Positions 18,126 to 26,856 of a stretch of DNA of 64,000 nucleotides are shown in pieces. How positions within the stretch are numbered: the stretch's first letter is position 1; every line of letters starts with the position of its first letter. This DNA is from Leptolyngbya sp. KIOST-1 (GTDB lineage Bacteria > Cyanobacteriota > Cyanobacteriia > Phormidesmidales > Phormidesmidaceae). Location of the stretch: the NCBI RefSeq assembly GCF_000763385.1, contig NZ_JQFA01000002.1:310001-374000 (forward strand). Reading direction: 5' to 3'. Under the pieces are notes generated by a model, which ran no database searches, was not told where the DNA came from, and was given only the letters and a program-made list of their open reading frames with translations. Both the position numbers and the translations under genes were made by a program.

Positions 18126-18176
18126 GTGGGCAAAGCCCACCCTACGGGTGCTTTCTGTAGGGTGGGCTTTGCCCAC
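18126..18176. terminator. 20-bp perfect stem-loop of the gtgggc repeat family
   Basis: The arms gtgggcaaagcccaccctac (18126-18145) and its exact complement (18157-18176) flank an 11-nt loop, just after the NIL stop. There is no T-run. It may end transcription or be a dispersed palindromic repeat; related shorter copies occur near 630 and 21770. Confidence 0.6.
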
Positions 18177-18219
18177 TGCTGACTAAAACATTTCAACCCA
18201 GCAGTGTTCGCCCCGACTG

Positions 18220-18240
18220 ATTTCTAAACTTAGTTTCCTT
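18220..18240 (+). promoter_or_regulatory. Shared upstream element, copy B
   Basis: The sequence atttctaaacttagtttcc aligns with the copies at 17299 and 28305. It ends 11 bp before the second tauD-like start. Confidence 0.35.
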
Positions 18241-18251
18241 AGCGTTTTCCC

Positions 18252-19169
18252 ATGACTCTCCAACCCTTTGAGGTGCGGCCCGTCGCCGGGCGCATCGGTG
18301 CCGAACTGGTGGGCCTCGACCTGAGCAGCCCCCTCAGCGACGACGTAATTCTGGCCATTCGCCAAACGCTGGTGCAGCACAAAGTGATTTTCTTTCGCCA
18401 CCAGCACCACCTCGATTCAGACGGTCAAATTGCCTTTGCCCGTCGCTTTGGCCCCATTACCGCCGCTCACCCCACCCTACCGCCCCTGGAACAACGCCCC
18501 GAGGTGCTGGATTTGAACTACGGCAAAAACCACGGCTACGCCAACTACTGGCATACCGATGTCACCTTTATTGATACGCCAGTGCTGGGTGCGGTGCTGC
18601 GGGCGGTAGAGATTCCCCCCGTGGGCGGCGATACGATCTGGGCCAACACCGTCACCGCCTACGACGACCTGCCCGAACCGCTCAAAACCCTGGTCAATTC
18701 GCTCTGGGCCATCCACAGCAATGCCTACGACTACATCACCGAGGCCACCCACCTCAGCGACTACTTCAAGCAGTACCGCGAAACCTTTGAATCGACCGTG
18801 TTTGAAACCCGCCACCCAGTGGTGCGCGTTCACCCCGAGTCGGGCGAAAAGTCCCTGGTGCTGGGCGGTTTCGTGCGCCGCTTCCAGGGCCTTTCCCAGG
18901 CCGAATCTGAGGACTTGCTGCGCACCCTGCAAAGCTACGTCACCCGACCCGAAAACACCGTGCGCTGGCAGTGGCAGCTGGGGGATGTGGCCTTCTGGGA
19001 CAACCGGGCTACGCAGCACTATGCGATCGCCGACTACGGCGACCAGCCCCGCCGCGTGCAGCGGGTCACCATCGTCGGCGACCTGCCCGTCAACGCCGAG
19101 GGCGAGTCGAGCGTAGCGATCAAGGGCGACTCGGCGGCCTATAACGGGCTATTGGCAGTTGCGTCTTGA
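18252..19169 (+). CDS. TauD/TfdA-family 2-oxoglutarate dioxygenase, second copy
   Basis: The 305-residue protein has the iron ligands H101 and D103 (YWHTDVTFID) and H256 (RATQHYAIADY) with Arg near 267. It is collinear with the product of 16295-17215 throughout, and both share blocks such as HSNAYDY and TRPENTVRW. Start choice is clear from FEVRPVAGRIGAELVGLDL. Predicted role is oxidative C-S or O-S cleavage of a sulfonate or alkyl sulfate. It is followed by a repeat gap and the ARD gene. Confidence 0.92.
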   Translation: MTLQPFEVRPVAGRIGAELVGLDLSSPLSDDVILAIRQTLVQHKVIFFRHQHHLDSDGQIAFARRFGPITAAHPTLPPLEQRPEVLDLNYGKNHGYANYWHTDVTFIDTPVLGAVLRAVEIPPVGGDTIWANTVTAYDDLPEPLKTLVNSLWAIHSNAYDYITEATHLSDYFKQYRETFESTVFETRHPVVRVHPESGEKSLVLGGFVRRFQGLSQAESEDLLRTLQSYVTRPENTVRWQWQLGDVAFWDNRATQHYAIADYGDQPRRVQRVTIVGDLPVNAEGESSVAIKGDSAAYNGLLAVAS

Positions 19170-19303
19170 GGGTAGGGGGTAGGGAGTGGGGGGTAGGGGG
19201 TAAGGGGGTCGTTGATTGCCACATCTCCTCTCCTTTCACACCATCTACTCCCCACCCCTCACGCCCCACCCCTCACTCCTCCCACCCCACTCCTCAAAAA
19301 ACC
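19170..19303. repeat. Heptamer-repeat gap
   Basis: G-rich units (ggtaggg, gagtggg) follow the tauD stop. After a short AT-richer core, C-rich units (ccccacccctcacgc, ctcctccc) run up to the ARD start. The two halves are inverted and can pair. Confidence 0.65.
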
Positions 19304-19855
19304 ATGGCAAAAATCCGCCTCGAAAACGGCCTCACAATCACCGACCTGCCCAGCATTGCCGCTACCCTAGCCCCGCTGGGCATCCAGCTACACCACTGGC
19401 CCATTGGGGAGAATGCTGAGCTGCATGCTCTGTTGGCTAAAGCAAGCCTGGATGATGCCGAAAAAGAGACCGTCCTGACCGGGTTAGACCACTATTTTCA
19501 ACAGTTGCAGGTCTCCGACGGCTACCAAAACCGCGACCTGATCGTGCTGAACCCTGATGTGCCTAACCTTGACGCCCTGCTGGCCAAGTTCGACAAGATC
19601 CACAGCCACGCCGACAACGAAATTCGCTACATCGTCGATGGCGAAGGCGTCTTCGGCTTTGTGCTGCCCGACGGAACTCAGTTAGAACTGACCATTCAAC
19701 CCGAGGAATACATCAACGTGCCCGCTGGCACTGAGCACTGGTTTGTGCTCACCGAAAGTCGCCGCATCAAGGCCGTGCGCTACTTCACCACCACTGACGG
19801 CTGGGTGCCGGAGTATACGGGGCGCGAGATTCGGGTGCAGCCTGTGGCCGCGTAG
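19304..19855 (+). CDS. mtnD: Acireductone dioxygenase
   Basis: The 183-residue cupin has metal ligands H100, H102, E106 (KIHSHADNEIRY) and H145 (AGTEHWFVL), at the same spacing as in characterised ARDs. The reaction splits acireductone of the methionine salvage pathway, with Fe giving the 2-oxo acid precursor of methionine. No other mtn gene is in the window, so its presence in a sulfonate cluster suggests recycling of methylthio sulfur under sulfur limitation. The start at 19304 follows a heptamer tract without a strong RBS. Confidence 0.9.
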   Translation: MAKIRLENGLTITDLPSIAATLAPLGIQLHHWPIGENAELHALLAKASLDDAEKETVLTGLDHYFQQLQVSDGYQNRDLIVLNPDVPNLDALLAKFDKIHSHADNEIRYIVDGEGVFGFVLPDGTQLELTIQPEEYINVPAGTEHWFVLTESRRIKAVRYFTTTDGWVPEYTGREIRVQPVAA

Positions 19856-20041
19856 GGAGTGGGGAGTGAGGGGTGGGGAGTGAGGAGTGGGGAGTGTTTG
19901 ATTAAAACGCTAAACCCTGAAACCAACAACCCGATTTAACCCCTACCCATCCACCCCCTACCCCCTACTACCCCTACCCCCTACCCCTACCCCTACCCCC
20001 TACCCCCTACCCCCTACTCCCCACCCCTTTAAGAACCACCT
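19856..20041. repeat. Heptamer-repeat hairpin with 50-bp core (inverted copy)
   Basis: G-rich units (gggagtg, gaggggtgggg) precede the 50-bp core at 19889-19938. This core is the exact inverted copy of 10655-10704. About 100 bp of cccctac-type heptamers then run to the start of the flavoprotein gene. Confidence 0.85.
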
Positions 20042-21772
20042 ATGACCAACCTCAATACAGACCTCGGCTTCCCCACCCAGCGACTACAGGCCGATGTGCT
20101 CGTAGTCGGCGGCGGCACCGCGGGCACCATGGCGGGCATCAAGGCCAAACAGGCCAACCCCGACAGCGATGTGCTGATTTTAGAGAAAGCCAACATTCGC
20201 CGCAGTGGGGCGATCGCCATGGGCATGGACGGGGTCAATACCGCCGTCATCCCCGGCAACTCCACTCCCGAGCAGTACGTACGCGAGATCACCATCGCCA
20301 ACGACGGCATCGTCAACCAAAAGGCTGTATATGAAACCGGGCGGCTGGGCTTTGAGGTGATTCAAGAACTGGAAAGCTGGGGGGTGAAATTTCAAAAAGA
20401 TCCCGACGGCAACTACGACCTCAAGCAGGTGCACCGGGTAGGCAAATACGTCCTCCCCATGCCCGAAGGCAAGGATCTCAAAAAAATCCTCACCCGCCAG
20501 GTGAAGCGCCACGGGGTCAAAGTCACCAACCGGGTGATGGCCACCCGCGTGATTGTGCAAAACGGTCGCGCCACCGGAGTCGTTGGCTTTGACGTACGCA
20601 GCGGCGACTTTGTGGTGATTCAAGCCAAAGCGGTGATTCTCTGCACCGGGGCCTGCGGTCGGCTGGGCCTGCCCGCCTCCGGCTACCTCTACGGCACCTA
20701 CGAAAACCCCACCAACGCGGGCGACGGCTATGCCATGGCCTACCACGCCGGGGCCGAGATGACCAACATCGAGTGCTTCCAGATCAACCCGCTGATCAAA
20801 GACTACAACGGCCCCGCCTGCGCCTACGTGGCCAGCCCCTTTGGGGCTTACACCGCCAACGCCGAAGGCCACCGCTTCATCAACTGCGACTACTGGAGCG
20901 GCCAGATGATGCTGGATATCTACAAAGAACTCAACTCCGGCAACGGCCCCGTGCACCTAAAGATGTACCACCTCGATGACGACACCATTGCCAAAATCGA
21001 GTCGATTCTCTGGGCCAACGAGCGCCCCAGCCGGGGCCGCTTCCACGAGGGCCGGGGCGAAAACTACCGCACCCACGGCGTCGAGATGAACATTTCTGAG
21101 ATTGGCCTATGCAGCGGCCACAGCGCTTCGGGGGTGTGGGTGAACGAGCGGGCCGAAACCACCGTCCCCGGCCTCTACGCCGCCGGAGACATGGCCAGCG
21201 TGCCCCACAACTATATGATCGGGGCCTTTGTCTATGGCCGCATTGCCGGGGAGAATGCCGTTGACTACCTCCAAAGCCTGGATCACCTCGAACCCGACCC
21301 CGACTTTCTCGCCGCCGAGCAGACCCGCATTTATGCCCCCCTCACCCAGCCCAACGGCATCCCCCACACCCAGGTGGAATACAAATTGCGTCGCCTGGTC
21401 AACGACTACCTGCAACCGCCCAAGTCGCCCCACAAAATGGAAATTGGCCTGGAGAAGTTCGTCGCCTACGCCGACACCCTCACCGCCATGGGTGCCCGCG
21501 ACCCCCACGAACTGATGCGCTGCAACGAAGTCTCCTTCATCCGCGACTGCGCCGAAATGGCCGCCCGCGCCTCCCTCTACCGCAAAGAGACCCGCTGGGG
21601 CCTTTACCACTACCGCCTCGACTACCCCGATCGCAACGACGCCGAGTGGTTCTGCCACGTGAACTTGAAGAGAACGGAATCCGGGGAGATGGAGCTATTC
21701 AAGCGCCCCGTCGAACCCTACATCGTCGATGTCGATTTGAAGCGAGAAGTCTACGATGTCGCCGTCCGGTAG
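20042..21772 (+). CDS. AprA/FrdA-like flavoprotein subunit
   Basis: The 576-residue protein begins with an FAD-binding motif (VLVVGGGTAGTMAGIKA) and belongs to the fumarate reductase/adenylylsulfate reductase flavoprotein family. Sequence such as RRSGAIAMGMDGVN and GLYAAGDMASVPHNYMIGAFVYGRIAGENA is closer to AprA-like than to succinate dehydrogenase. Dissimilatory AprA uses APS, with a partner AprB; here the partner is the short dicluster ferredoxin at 21929. No dsr or sat genes are seen, so it is probably not a dissimilatory enzyme. A role in oxidising or reducing a sulfur intermediate with ferredoxin as electron partner is inferred. Confidence 0.85.
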   Translation: MTNLNTDLGFPTQRLQADVLVVGGGTAGTMAGIKAKQANPDSDVLILEKANIRRSGAIAMGMDGVNTAVIPGNSTPEQYVREITIANDGIVNQKAVYETGRLGFEVIQELESWGVKFQKDPDGNYDLKQVHRVGKYVLPMPEGKDLKKILTRQVKRHGVKVTNRVMATRVIVQNGRATGVVGFDVRSGDFVVIQAKAVILCTGACGRLGLPASGYLYGTYENPTNAGDGYAMAYHAGAEMTNIECFQINPLIKDYNGPACAYVASPFGAYTANAEGHRFINCDYWSGQMMLDIYKELNSGNGPVHLKMYHLDDDTIAKIESILWANERPSRGRFHEGRGENYRTHGVEMNISEIGLCSGHSASGVWVNERAETTVPGLYAAGDMASVPHNYMIGAFVYGRIAGENAVDYLQSLDHLEPDPDFLAAEQTRIYAPLTQPNGIPHTQVEYKLRRLVNDYLQPPKSPHKMEIGLEKFVAYADTLTAMGARDPHELMRCNEVSFIRDCAEMAARASLYRKETRWGLYHYRLDYPDRNDAEWFCHVNLKRTESGEMELFKRPVEPYIVDVDLKREVYDVAVR

Positions 21773-21817
21773 GGTGGGCACCGCCCACCATTCCCCCTGT
21801 GCTGCACCCAGTCTCCC

Positions 21818-21893
21818 CGTAGGTTGGGTGAAACGAAGTGCAACCCAACGCCAATCCCCGCTGTTGGGTTCCGCTAGCGCTCCACCCAACCTA
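21818..21893. repeat. Dispersed cyanobacterial palindromic repeat
   Basis: The left part gtaggttgggtgaaacg pairs with the right part ccacccaacctac, with internal copies of gttgggt/acccaac. Similar ttgggt-rich palindromes are widely scattered in cyanobacterial genomes. It lies between the flavoprotein and ferredoxin genes without a T-run. Confidence 0.7.
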
Positions 21894-21928
21894 CCCATCC
21901 ACCCCTTACCTATCCACCCAAAGAAATC

Positions 21929-22156
21929 ATGGCCTTAACTACCCAACGGGTTGACGTACCCGTGATCGTTGACGAATCGAAATGTCTGGAAAAATGCAAC
22001 GCCTGCATCGAAGTCTGCCCCCTCGACGTGCTGGTGAAGAACCCCGAAACCGGCAAAGCCTACATGAAATACGACGAGTGCTGGTTTTGCCTGCCCTGCG
22101 AGAAGGAATGCCCCACCGGGGCGATTACCGTACAGATTCCGTTTTTGCTTAGGTAA
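21929..22156 (+). CDS. Dicluster 4Fe-4S ferredoxin, AprB-like partner
   Basis: The 75-residue protein has two 4Fe-4S motifs: CLEKCNACIEVCP and CWFCLPCEKECP. It therefore should bind two clusters and carry electrons. The CWFCLPC form recalls AprB, but AprB (~150 residues) has a C-terminal tail not present here. It directly follows the AprA-like gene, and they probably form a complex. Confidence 0.9.
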   Translation: MALTTQRVDVPVIVDESKCLEKCNACIEVCPLDVLVKNPETGKAYMKYDECWFCLPCEKECPTGAITVQIPFLLR

Positions 22157-22271
22157 CAGGTAATAGGTGACAGGTGATAGGTAACAGCCATGAAAACTAT
22201 CACCTTTTTCCTGTCACCTGTACCCCCTACCCCCTACCCCCTACCCCCTACCCATCCACCCCTTCACCCCC

Positions 22272-23234
22272 ATGGACTCCGAACTCTCCCAGTGGATTAC
22301 CCTCCTGCGATCGCCTCTTCTAGACGATCGCCTCGTTGCCATCAAAACCCTGCAACACCTGGGCGATGAGGATGCGATCGCCCCCCTGATCGACGCTCTG
22401 CAAGACGACGACCCAACGGTACAGACCCTGGTGATCACCACCCTGTGGGAGTTCGCCCACCCCAGCGCCATTCCGCCCCTGATCGGCTGTCTGGGGTCAC
22501 CCTACGAGGCCGTGCGAAACGAAGCGCTGTCAGCCCTGAAAGAGTTGGTTTCGACCGACGACCTGATGAAATTGCTGGATGTGCTGCAAACCGGGAATTT
22601 TCACGCCCAGCTCAACGTGCTGGTGCTGCTGCGGAAGATCCACGACGCCCAGGCGCTGCCGTTCATTCTGCCGTTTTTTGAATCCGAGAATGCCGAGCTG
22701 CGGGAGGCGGCGGTGATCACCCTGCGCTACCTCAACCAGGTGGTGCGCTGCGAACCGGCCCTGGCCCTGGCCCGCGATCCGTCAGAAGTAGTGCGGCGGG
22801 CGGCGGTGCTCACCCTGGGTCACCTCAGCGATGAGGGGGTGGTGCCCCTGCTGAGCCACCTGCTCACCGAGGATACCGACTGGCAGGTGCGGCGCAATGC
22901 GGCCCAGGCGCTGGACACCCTGGCTGACCCGGCGGCGATCGCCGCCCTAGTAGCGGCAGTGGCCGACCCGGAATGGCAAGTGCGGAAGTTTGCCGTGCGG
23001 GCCTTGCAGAAGGTGACGGACAGCCGAGCCTTACCGGCGCTGATCAACGCCCTGGCCGATGAATCCTCCGACGTGCGGCGCGATGCGGCCACCGCCCTGG
23101 GCAACCTGGGCCAAACTGAGGCGTTGTCGGCCTTGCAGCAAACTTTGAATGACCCGGACATTGACGTGCGGATTTTTTCGGAGCGGGCGATCGCCCAAAT
23201 CAACCAGACCCTAGCCCAAACCGCCCATGGTTAG
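22272..23234 (+). CDS. HEAT-repeat protein
   Basis: The 320-residue protein is composed of about nine HEAT/PBS-lyase-type helical repeats, for example DEDAIAPLIDALQDDDPTVQTLVITTLW, DWQVRRNAAQALDTLADPAAIAALVAAV and SSDVRRDAATALGNLGQTEALSALQQTL. Such proteins act as scaffolds. No catalytic motif is visible. The gene overlaps the Mrp ATPase start by 8 bp, so the two are translationally coupled. Its place between ferredoxin and Mrp suggests help with assembling the AprA-like/ferredoxin complex. Confidence 0.9.
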   Translation: MDSELSQWITLLRSPLLDDRLVAIKTLQHLGDEDAIAPLIDALQDDDPTVQTLVITTLWEFAHPSAIPPLIGCLGSPYEAVRNEALSALKELVSTDDLMKLLDVLQTGNFHAQLNVLVLLRKIHDAQALPFILPFFESENAELREAAVITLRYLNQVVRCEPALALARDPSEVVRRAAVLTLGHLSDEGVVPLLSHLLTEDTDWQVRRNAAQALDTLADPAAIAALVAAVADPEWQVRKFAVRALQKVTDSRALPALINALADESSDVRRDAATALGNLGQTEALSALQQTLNDPDIDVRIFSERAIAQINQTLAQTAHG

Positions 23235-24276
23235 CCCTTTTCAGACCAGTGCCCCAGCTCCAGAGGCCATACCTTCCAGCCTGGAGGAAGCGGCCCGCAA
23301 AGCCGAGGTCATTGCCCAGCTCAAGCACCTGCACGAACCCACCCTGGGCAACGACTTGGTCAGCCTGGGTATGGTGCGCCACCTGCGGGTGGTGGGCGAC
23401 TACGTGTACCTGCGCCTGTACGTCGGTGCCCACCAACTGGCGCTGGAACATCAGGTGCAGCAGCGTCTTTCAGAACTGCCCTGGGTCAAAAAGGTCTACG
23501 TACAGCTCTGCACTATTCCCGGTGTGCGGACGACCCTGGCGATCGCCAGCGGCAAGGGCGGCGTCGGTAAATCGACCACGGCGGTGCAGTTAGCGATCGC
23601 CCTCACCCGCACCGGAGCCAAAGTGGGCCTGCTCGATGCCGATATCTACGGCCCCAATGTGCCCCAACTGCTGGGGCTGGGCCAGGTCCAGGTCGAGGTG
23701 GTTGAAACCCCTGAGGGCCAGCGGTTTGTACCCCTAGAAGTCCACGGCATCAAGCTCATGTCCGTGGGGCTTTTGGCGGAACCCGACCATCCCCTGGCCT
23801 GGCGGGGGCCGGTGCTGCACAAAATTCTCACCCAGTTCATTCAGCAGGTGGCCTGGGGCGATCTGGACTACCTGCTGGTGGATCTGCCTCCCGGCACTGG
23901 CGATGCTCAGATCACCTTGGTGCAAGAAAGCCCCATCTGCGGCGTGATTATGGTGACTACTCCCCACGCGATCGCCCTGGCCGACCTGCGCCGCAGTATC
24001 CACATGTTTCGCCAGGTGGGGGTGCCCGTGCTGGGGCTGATCGAAAACATGAGCTACCTGGTGTGCCCCTGCTGCGACACTCGCACCCCCATTTTTGGTG
24101 GCGGCGGCGGTGCCCAGATTGCCGCTGAACTCTCGGTTTCCCTGTGGGGCCAGGTGCCCATCGACCCTGGCCTGAGCGAAGCAGGGAAAGCAGACCCCAC
24201 GTCTGATTCTCTCTTCAAGGCAGTATTTGACCCGATTGCTCAAGGTTTGAAGGGGACTTTTGGGAGTGGGGAGTAA
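23227..24276 (+). CDS. Mrp/NBP35-type Fe-S carrier ATPase
   Basis: The 349-residue protein has an N-terminal MIP18/DUF59 domain (about residues 25-95), then a deviant Walker A GKGGVGKST (109-117), the DADIYGPNVPQLLGL block and DLPPGTGDAQ. The metal-binding motif VCPCCDT has the Cys pair used to hold a cluster at the dimer interface. It is likely to deliver Fe-S clusters to the neighbouring ferredoxin or flavoprotein. A housekeeping Mrp should exist elsewhere, so this would be a dedicated copy. Confidence 0.92.
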   Translation: MVSPFQTSAPAPEAIPSSLEEAARKAEVIAQLKHLHEPTLGNDLVSLGMVRHLRVVGDYVYLRLYVGAHQLALEHQVQQRLSELPWVKKVYVQLCTIPGVRTTLAIASGKGGVGKSTTAVQLAIALTRTGAKVGLLDADIYGPNVPQLLGLGQVQVEVVETPEGQRFVPLEVHGIKLMSVGLLAEPDHPLAWRGPVLHKILTQFIQQVAWGDLDYLLVDLPPGTGDAQITLVQESPICGVIMVTTPHAIALADLRRSIHMFRQVGVPVLGLIENMSYLVCPCCDTRTPIFGGGGGAQIAAELSVSLWGQVPIDPGLSEAGKADPTSDSLFKAVFDPIAQGLKGTFGSGE

Positions 24277-24411
24277 GGGGTGGGAGTGTCTGATTGAAAC
24301 CCCAACCCCTGCGCCTAAAAACCAAGACCTACCCCCTACCCATCCACCCCCTACCCCCTACCCCTTACCCCGCTCTTCGCTGAGGCACAACATCTCTGCT
24401 GAGGTATAACA
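24277..24411. repeat. Heptamer-repeat gap
   Basis: After the Mrp stop come G-rich units, a diverged core (gtgtctgattgaaacccc...) related to 19889-19938, and C-rich units (ccatccaccccctac). The last 40 bp before the Crp-family start have a possible RBS, gagg. Confidence 0.6.
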
Positions 24412-25254
24412 ATGGTTGCAGAAGACAATGGCAGAGTCCAGAACCTACAGCACCCCATGGCAAAGGCAAAAGCCCCCAGTTTGGCTTCCAACCCGATTGA
24501 AACGCTGACGACCCAGAGTTTCTTGTTCCGGGGCCTGGAGCAAGACCCGCTGCTCAGCACCCTCGACCCCGATGGGCTGGTGAGCGAAAAGCTCTACTCC
24601 AACCGTCCGGTGTACACCGCCTTTCGGCCCCAAACCTGGCAGGAGCACCTGTACGTGGTGGTGGATGGTGGCCCGGTGATCCTGCGCAGCACTCCTCTGG
24701 ATCGGGTGATGGCCATGACCTATCCTGGCGGTTGCTTTGGCATGCGCAGTCTGCCTGTGGGCACGGGCGCGGCGACGCGGGCTTTCCCCAGCCTGGTCGA
24801 AGCTTACAAAACTACCAATGTGATCAAAATTCCGGTGCAGGTGGTGCAGGATCTCTACGACCAGAATGAAACGTTTCGCGATCGCTACGCCCTGCTGTTT
24901 GAGCTGCGAGAAAAGTTTCAGTATCACCTGCTCAATTGCAGCACCTACCCACCCCAGGCGGTGGCAGCGGTGCTGCGGGGGCTGATCTTCCAGGAGCGCA
25001 GCCTGGGTGCCCAGCCTCAGGGCACCAAACCAGAGTACGTATTTGACCTGCCCATCGACCTGATTGCCCGCGCCTGCCAGCTCAACCACCGCACCGTGGA
25101 GCAAGTGCTCAAGGGCATGACCAAGGCGGGCTACATCAAGACTGACAAACCCGCCGACTCAGCCAACGACCTGGTGAAGGTGGTAGACCCCGAAGGACTA
25201 AAGGAGGTCTACGGAGCCACCCGCGACAAGGTCACCTGGTGGCCGCTGAAGTAG
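24412..25254 (+). CDS. Crp/Fnr-family transcriptional regulator
   Basis: The 280-residue protein has a cyclic-nucleotide-like beta-roll (EHLYVVVDGGPVILRSTP...MTYPGGCFGMRSLP), a dimer helix, and a C-terminal winged helix (FDLPIDLIARACQLNHRTVEQVLKGMTKAGYIK). The cAMP-contacting Arg-Ser pair is not obvious. Crp-type regulators control sulfur genes in cyanobacteria (CysR). This gene closes the flavoprotein-ferredoxin-HEAT-Mrp set, so it may control it. I use the ATG at 24412; the one at 24457 is also possible. Confidence 0.85.
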   Translation: MVAEDNGRVQNLQHPMAKAKAPSLASNPIETLTTQSFLFRGLEQDPLLSTLDPDGLVSEKLYSNRPVYTAFRPQTWQEHLYVVVDGGPVILRSTPLDRVMAMTYPGGCFGMRSLPVGTGAATRAFPSLVEAYKTTNVIKIPVQVVQDLYDQNETFRDRYALLFELREKFQYHLLNCSTYPPQAVAAVLRGLIFQERSLGAQPQGTKPEYVFDLPIDLIARACQLNHRTVEQVLKGMTKAGYIKTDKPADSANDLVKVVDPEGLKEVYGATRDKVTWWPLK

Positions 25255-25298
25255 ATGGCTTAGGATAGTGCTAGCCATTTAAGCCGGAAACTAGGGCA

Positions 25299-25715
25299 AT
25301 GACCTCGGCACCTGACCAAACTCCAAGGATTATTCGTACCGAGCGGGGCTTAACCATTTCCGGCACCCGCATCACGCTCTATGACGTGATGGACTATGTG
25401 ACTGCTCACTATCCACCTAAGTTCATTCGCGGTCTTTTTAATCTGACCGATGAACAGCTAATGGTGGCCTTAGCCTACATAGAAGCAAACTATGCCGAAG
25501 TCGAGGCTGAATATCAAACCGTCCTCAAAGAAACCGAGGAACTTCGGCAGTACTACGAAGAGCGTAATCGTACTCTAATCGCTTGTCTCGCTTCACAACC
25601 GCCTAAACCAGGAATGGAGGCCGCATGGGCGAAGCTTCAAGCCCAAAAGGCAAAGCATCAAGCTCAAGTTGAATCTCACGCACAATTACTTTGGAGCGAG
25701 ATAGTATGCAGATAG
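25299..25715 (+). CDS. DUF433 antitoxin-like protein
   Basis: The 138-residue protein begins with a DUF433 helix-turn-helix region (IIRTERGLTISGTRITLYDVMDYVTAHYPPKFIRGLFNLTDEQLMVALAYIEAN). The rest is a charged coiled coil (VEAEYQTVLKETEELRQYYEERN). DUF433 proteins are often antitoxins paired with DUF5615 or VapC-like toxins. No such toxin follows; a HEPN-like gene comes 141 bp later instead. Confidence 0.8.
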   Translation: MTSAPDQTPRIIRTERGLTISGTRITLYDVMDYVTAHYPPKFIRGLFNLTDEQLMVALAYIEANYAEVEAEYQTVLKETEELRQYYEERNRTLIACLASQPPKPGMEAAWAKLQAQKAKHQAQVESHAQLLWSEIVCR

Positions 25716-25856
25716 TTTCTCGCGATCTAGCGATTTTGAGATGATATACAGATATCTTTAGCATATCTTTCCAAATCCAGATAAACATACTGAAAGGTTC
25801 CCTTTAATAAAATTTTTGAATTGTCAATCAAAGCTTCATATCTTATTTCATAGAAC

Positions 25857-26654
25857 ATGATCCAGGACACTGATTCGGATTTTAATGAATTTCTCGATAA
25901 ATACTTTTCTGAGAATCCGGAAGACCTAGAGACTTGGCACAAAGGAATCGAAGAAATAATAGCAGGAATTATCGCAAGATTATTTTTGAGTCAAAAAATA
26001 GATGAAGCTCGCGCAGACGATTTAAATTATGTCTGGATTCTGATACTAAAGAATCTTGATTTACTTAAGACAATGCCTGCTCAAAGAGCGCAATTCGATC
26101 ATGATTTTTTGGCATCTGCAAAGGAAGCTGCTCAATCAAGGAGAATACCTGTTGCGATAGTCTTGGTGGCAACTACAATAGAACATCGTTTGAACATTTT
26201 CTATCAAGATATTCTAGAAGATTACTCAGGTTTATTATCTGGTGCAGCAACTGAGGCTATAAGAAGTAGCACTTCTGCAAAACTGGGTTGGATTTTCCAA
26301 TTGACAACTGGCAAAAAACTTTCTAAGCAAATTCTGAATCAAATCAAACAAGTCTTTGACTTGAGAAATGCTTTTGTTCATTTCAAAGCCATATCAGTTC
26401 CTTTGGATGAGAAGGATAAATATGAGGAGCTTTTAGAGAAAGTCAACGATATCGGCATGGACAATATTTTAGATTTGCCTGACAAGCTCGAAAGAGAATT
26501 GTCTACAATAGTTCACAATCTTGTACCAGCATATAGGAAAGCATATGAATTAGCTAAAATGATAATGAATGAAAAGATTAATGGTAGAGACATATCAAGG
26601 ATAAAGAACAATAACCCAACAAGTCCAACGCAGCAGGCGAAAGAAAGTCACTGA
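25857..26654 (+). CDS. Hypothetical protein with HEPN-like RNAxxH motif
   Basis: The 265-residue, all-helical protein has strongly AT-rich codon use unlike its neighbours. It contains QVFDLRNAFVHFKAI near residue 170. The R-N-x3-H pattern is the catalytic motif of HEPN ribonucleases. I do not recognise the full protein. It may be a HEPN-type toxin or abortive-infection factor, or a HEPN-like structural protein. Its position after DUF433 and before DUF4160/DUF2442 marks a defence or toxin-antitoxin patch. The base composition suggests recent transfer. Confidence 0.6.
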   Translation: MIQDTDSDFNEFLDKYFSENPEDLETWHKGIEEIIAGIIARLFLSQKIDEARADDLNYVWILILKNLDLLKTMPAQRAQFDHDFLASAKEAAQSRRIPVAIVLVATTIEHRLNIFYQDILEDYSGLLSGAATEAIRSSTSAKLGWIFQLTTGKKLSKQILNQIKQVFDLRNAFVHFKAISVPLDEKDKYEELLEKVNDIGMDNILDLPDKLERELSTIVHNLVPAYRKAYELAKMIMNEKINGRDISRIKNNNPTSPTQQAKESH

Positions 26655-26856
26655 AGTAAATTTAGAATTCTGCCGCCGCTGGTTGAGAACGTTGTCCGCA
26701 AGGTCGTCTATAAGGTGTTTATGGTTTCATCTGTTGTAGTGCGGAATCCATCTGCTGTAAGTTTGTCTACGGGGCAAATCTTGAGGAAGGTATAAACCAC
26801 TAATACCAGACGCAGTTACAAGTTAAACTGGAGGGAGATAAGCAGCGTCCTCGCCA

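Noticed and set aside
19939-20041. Heptamer tract as CRISPR or telomere-like repeat
   Set aside because: There are no spacers and the unit varies (ccctacc, ccatcca, ccccact). It fits cyanobacterial STRR repeats.
26657-26856. Possible gene between the HEPN-like and DUF4160 genes
   Set aside because: Only short frames with stops were seen. The 200-bp gap probably holds the DUF4160 promoter.
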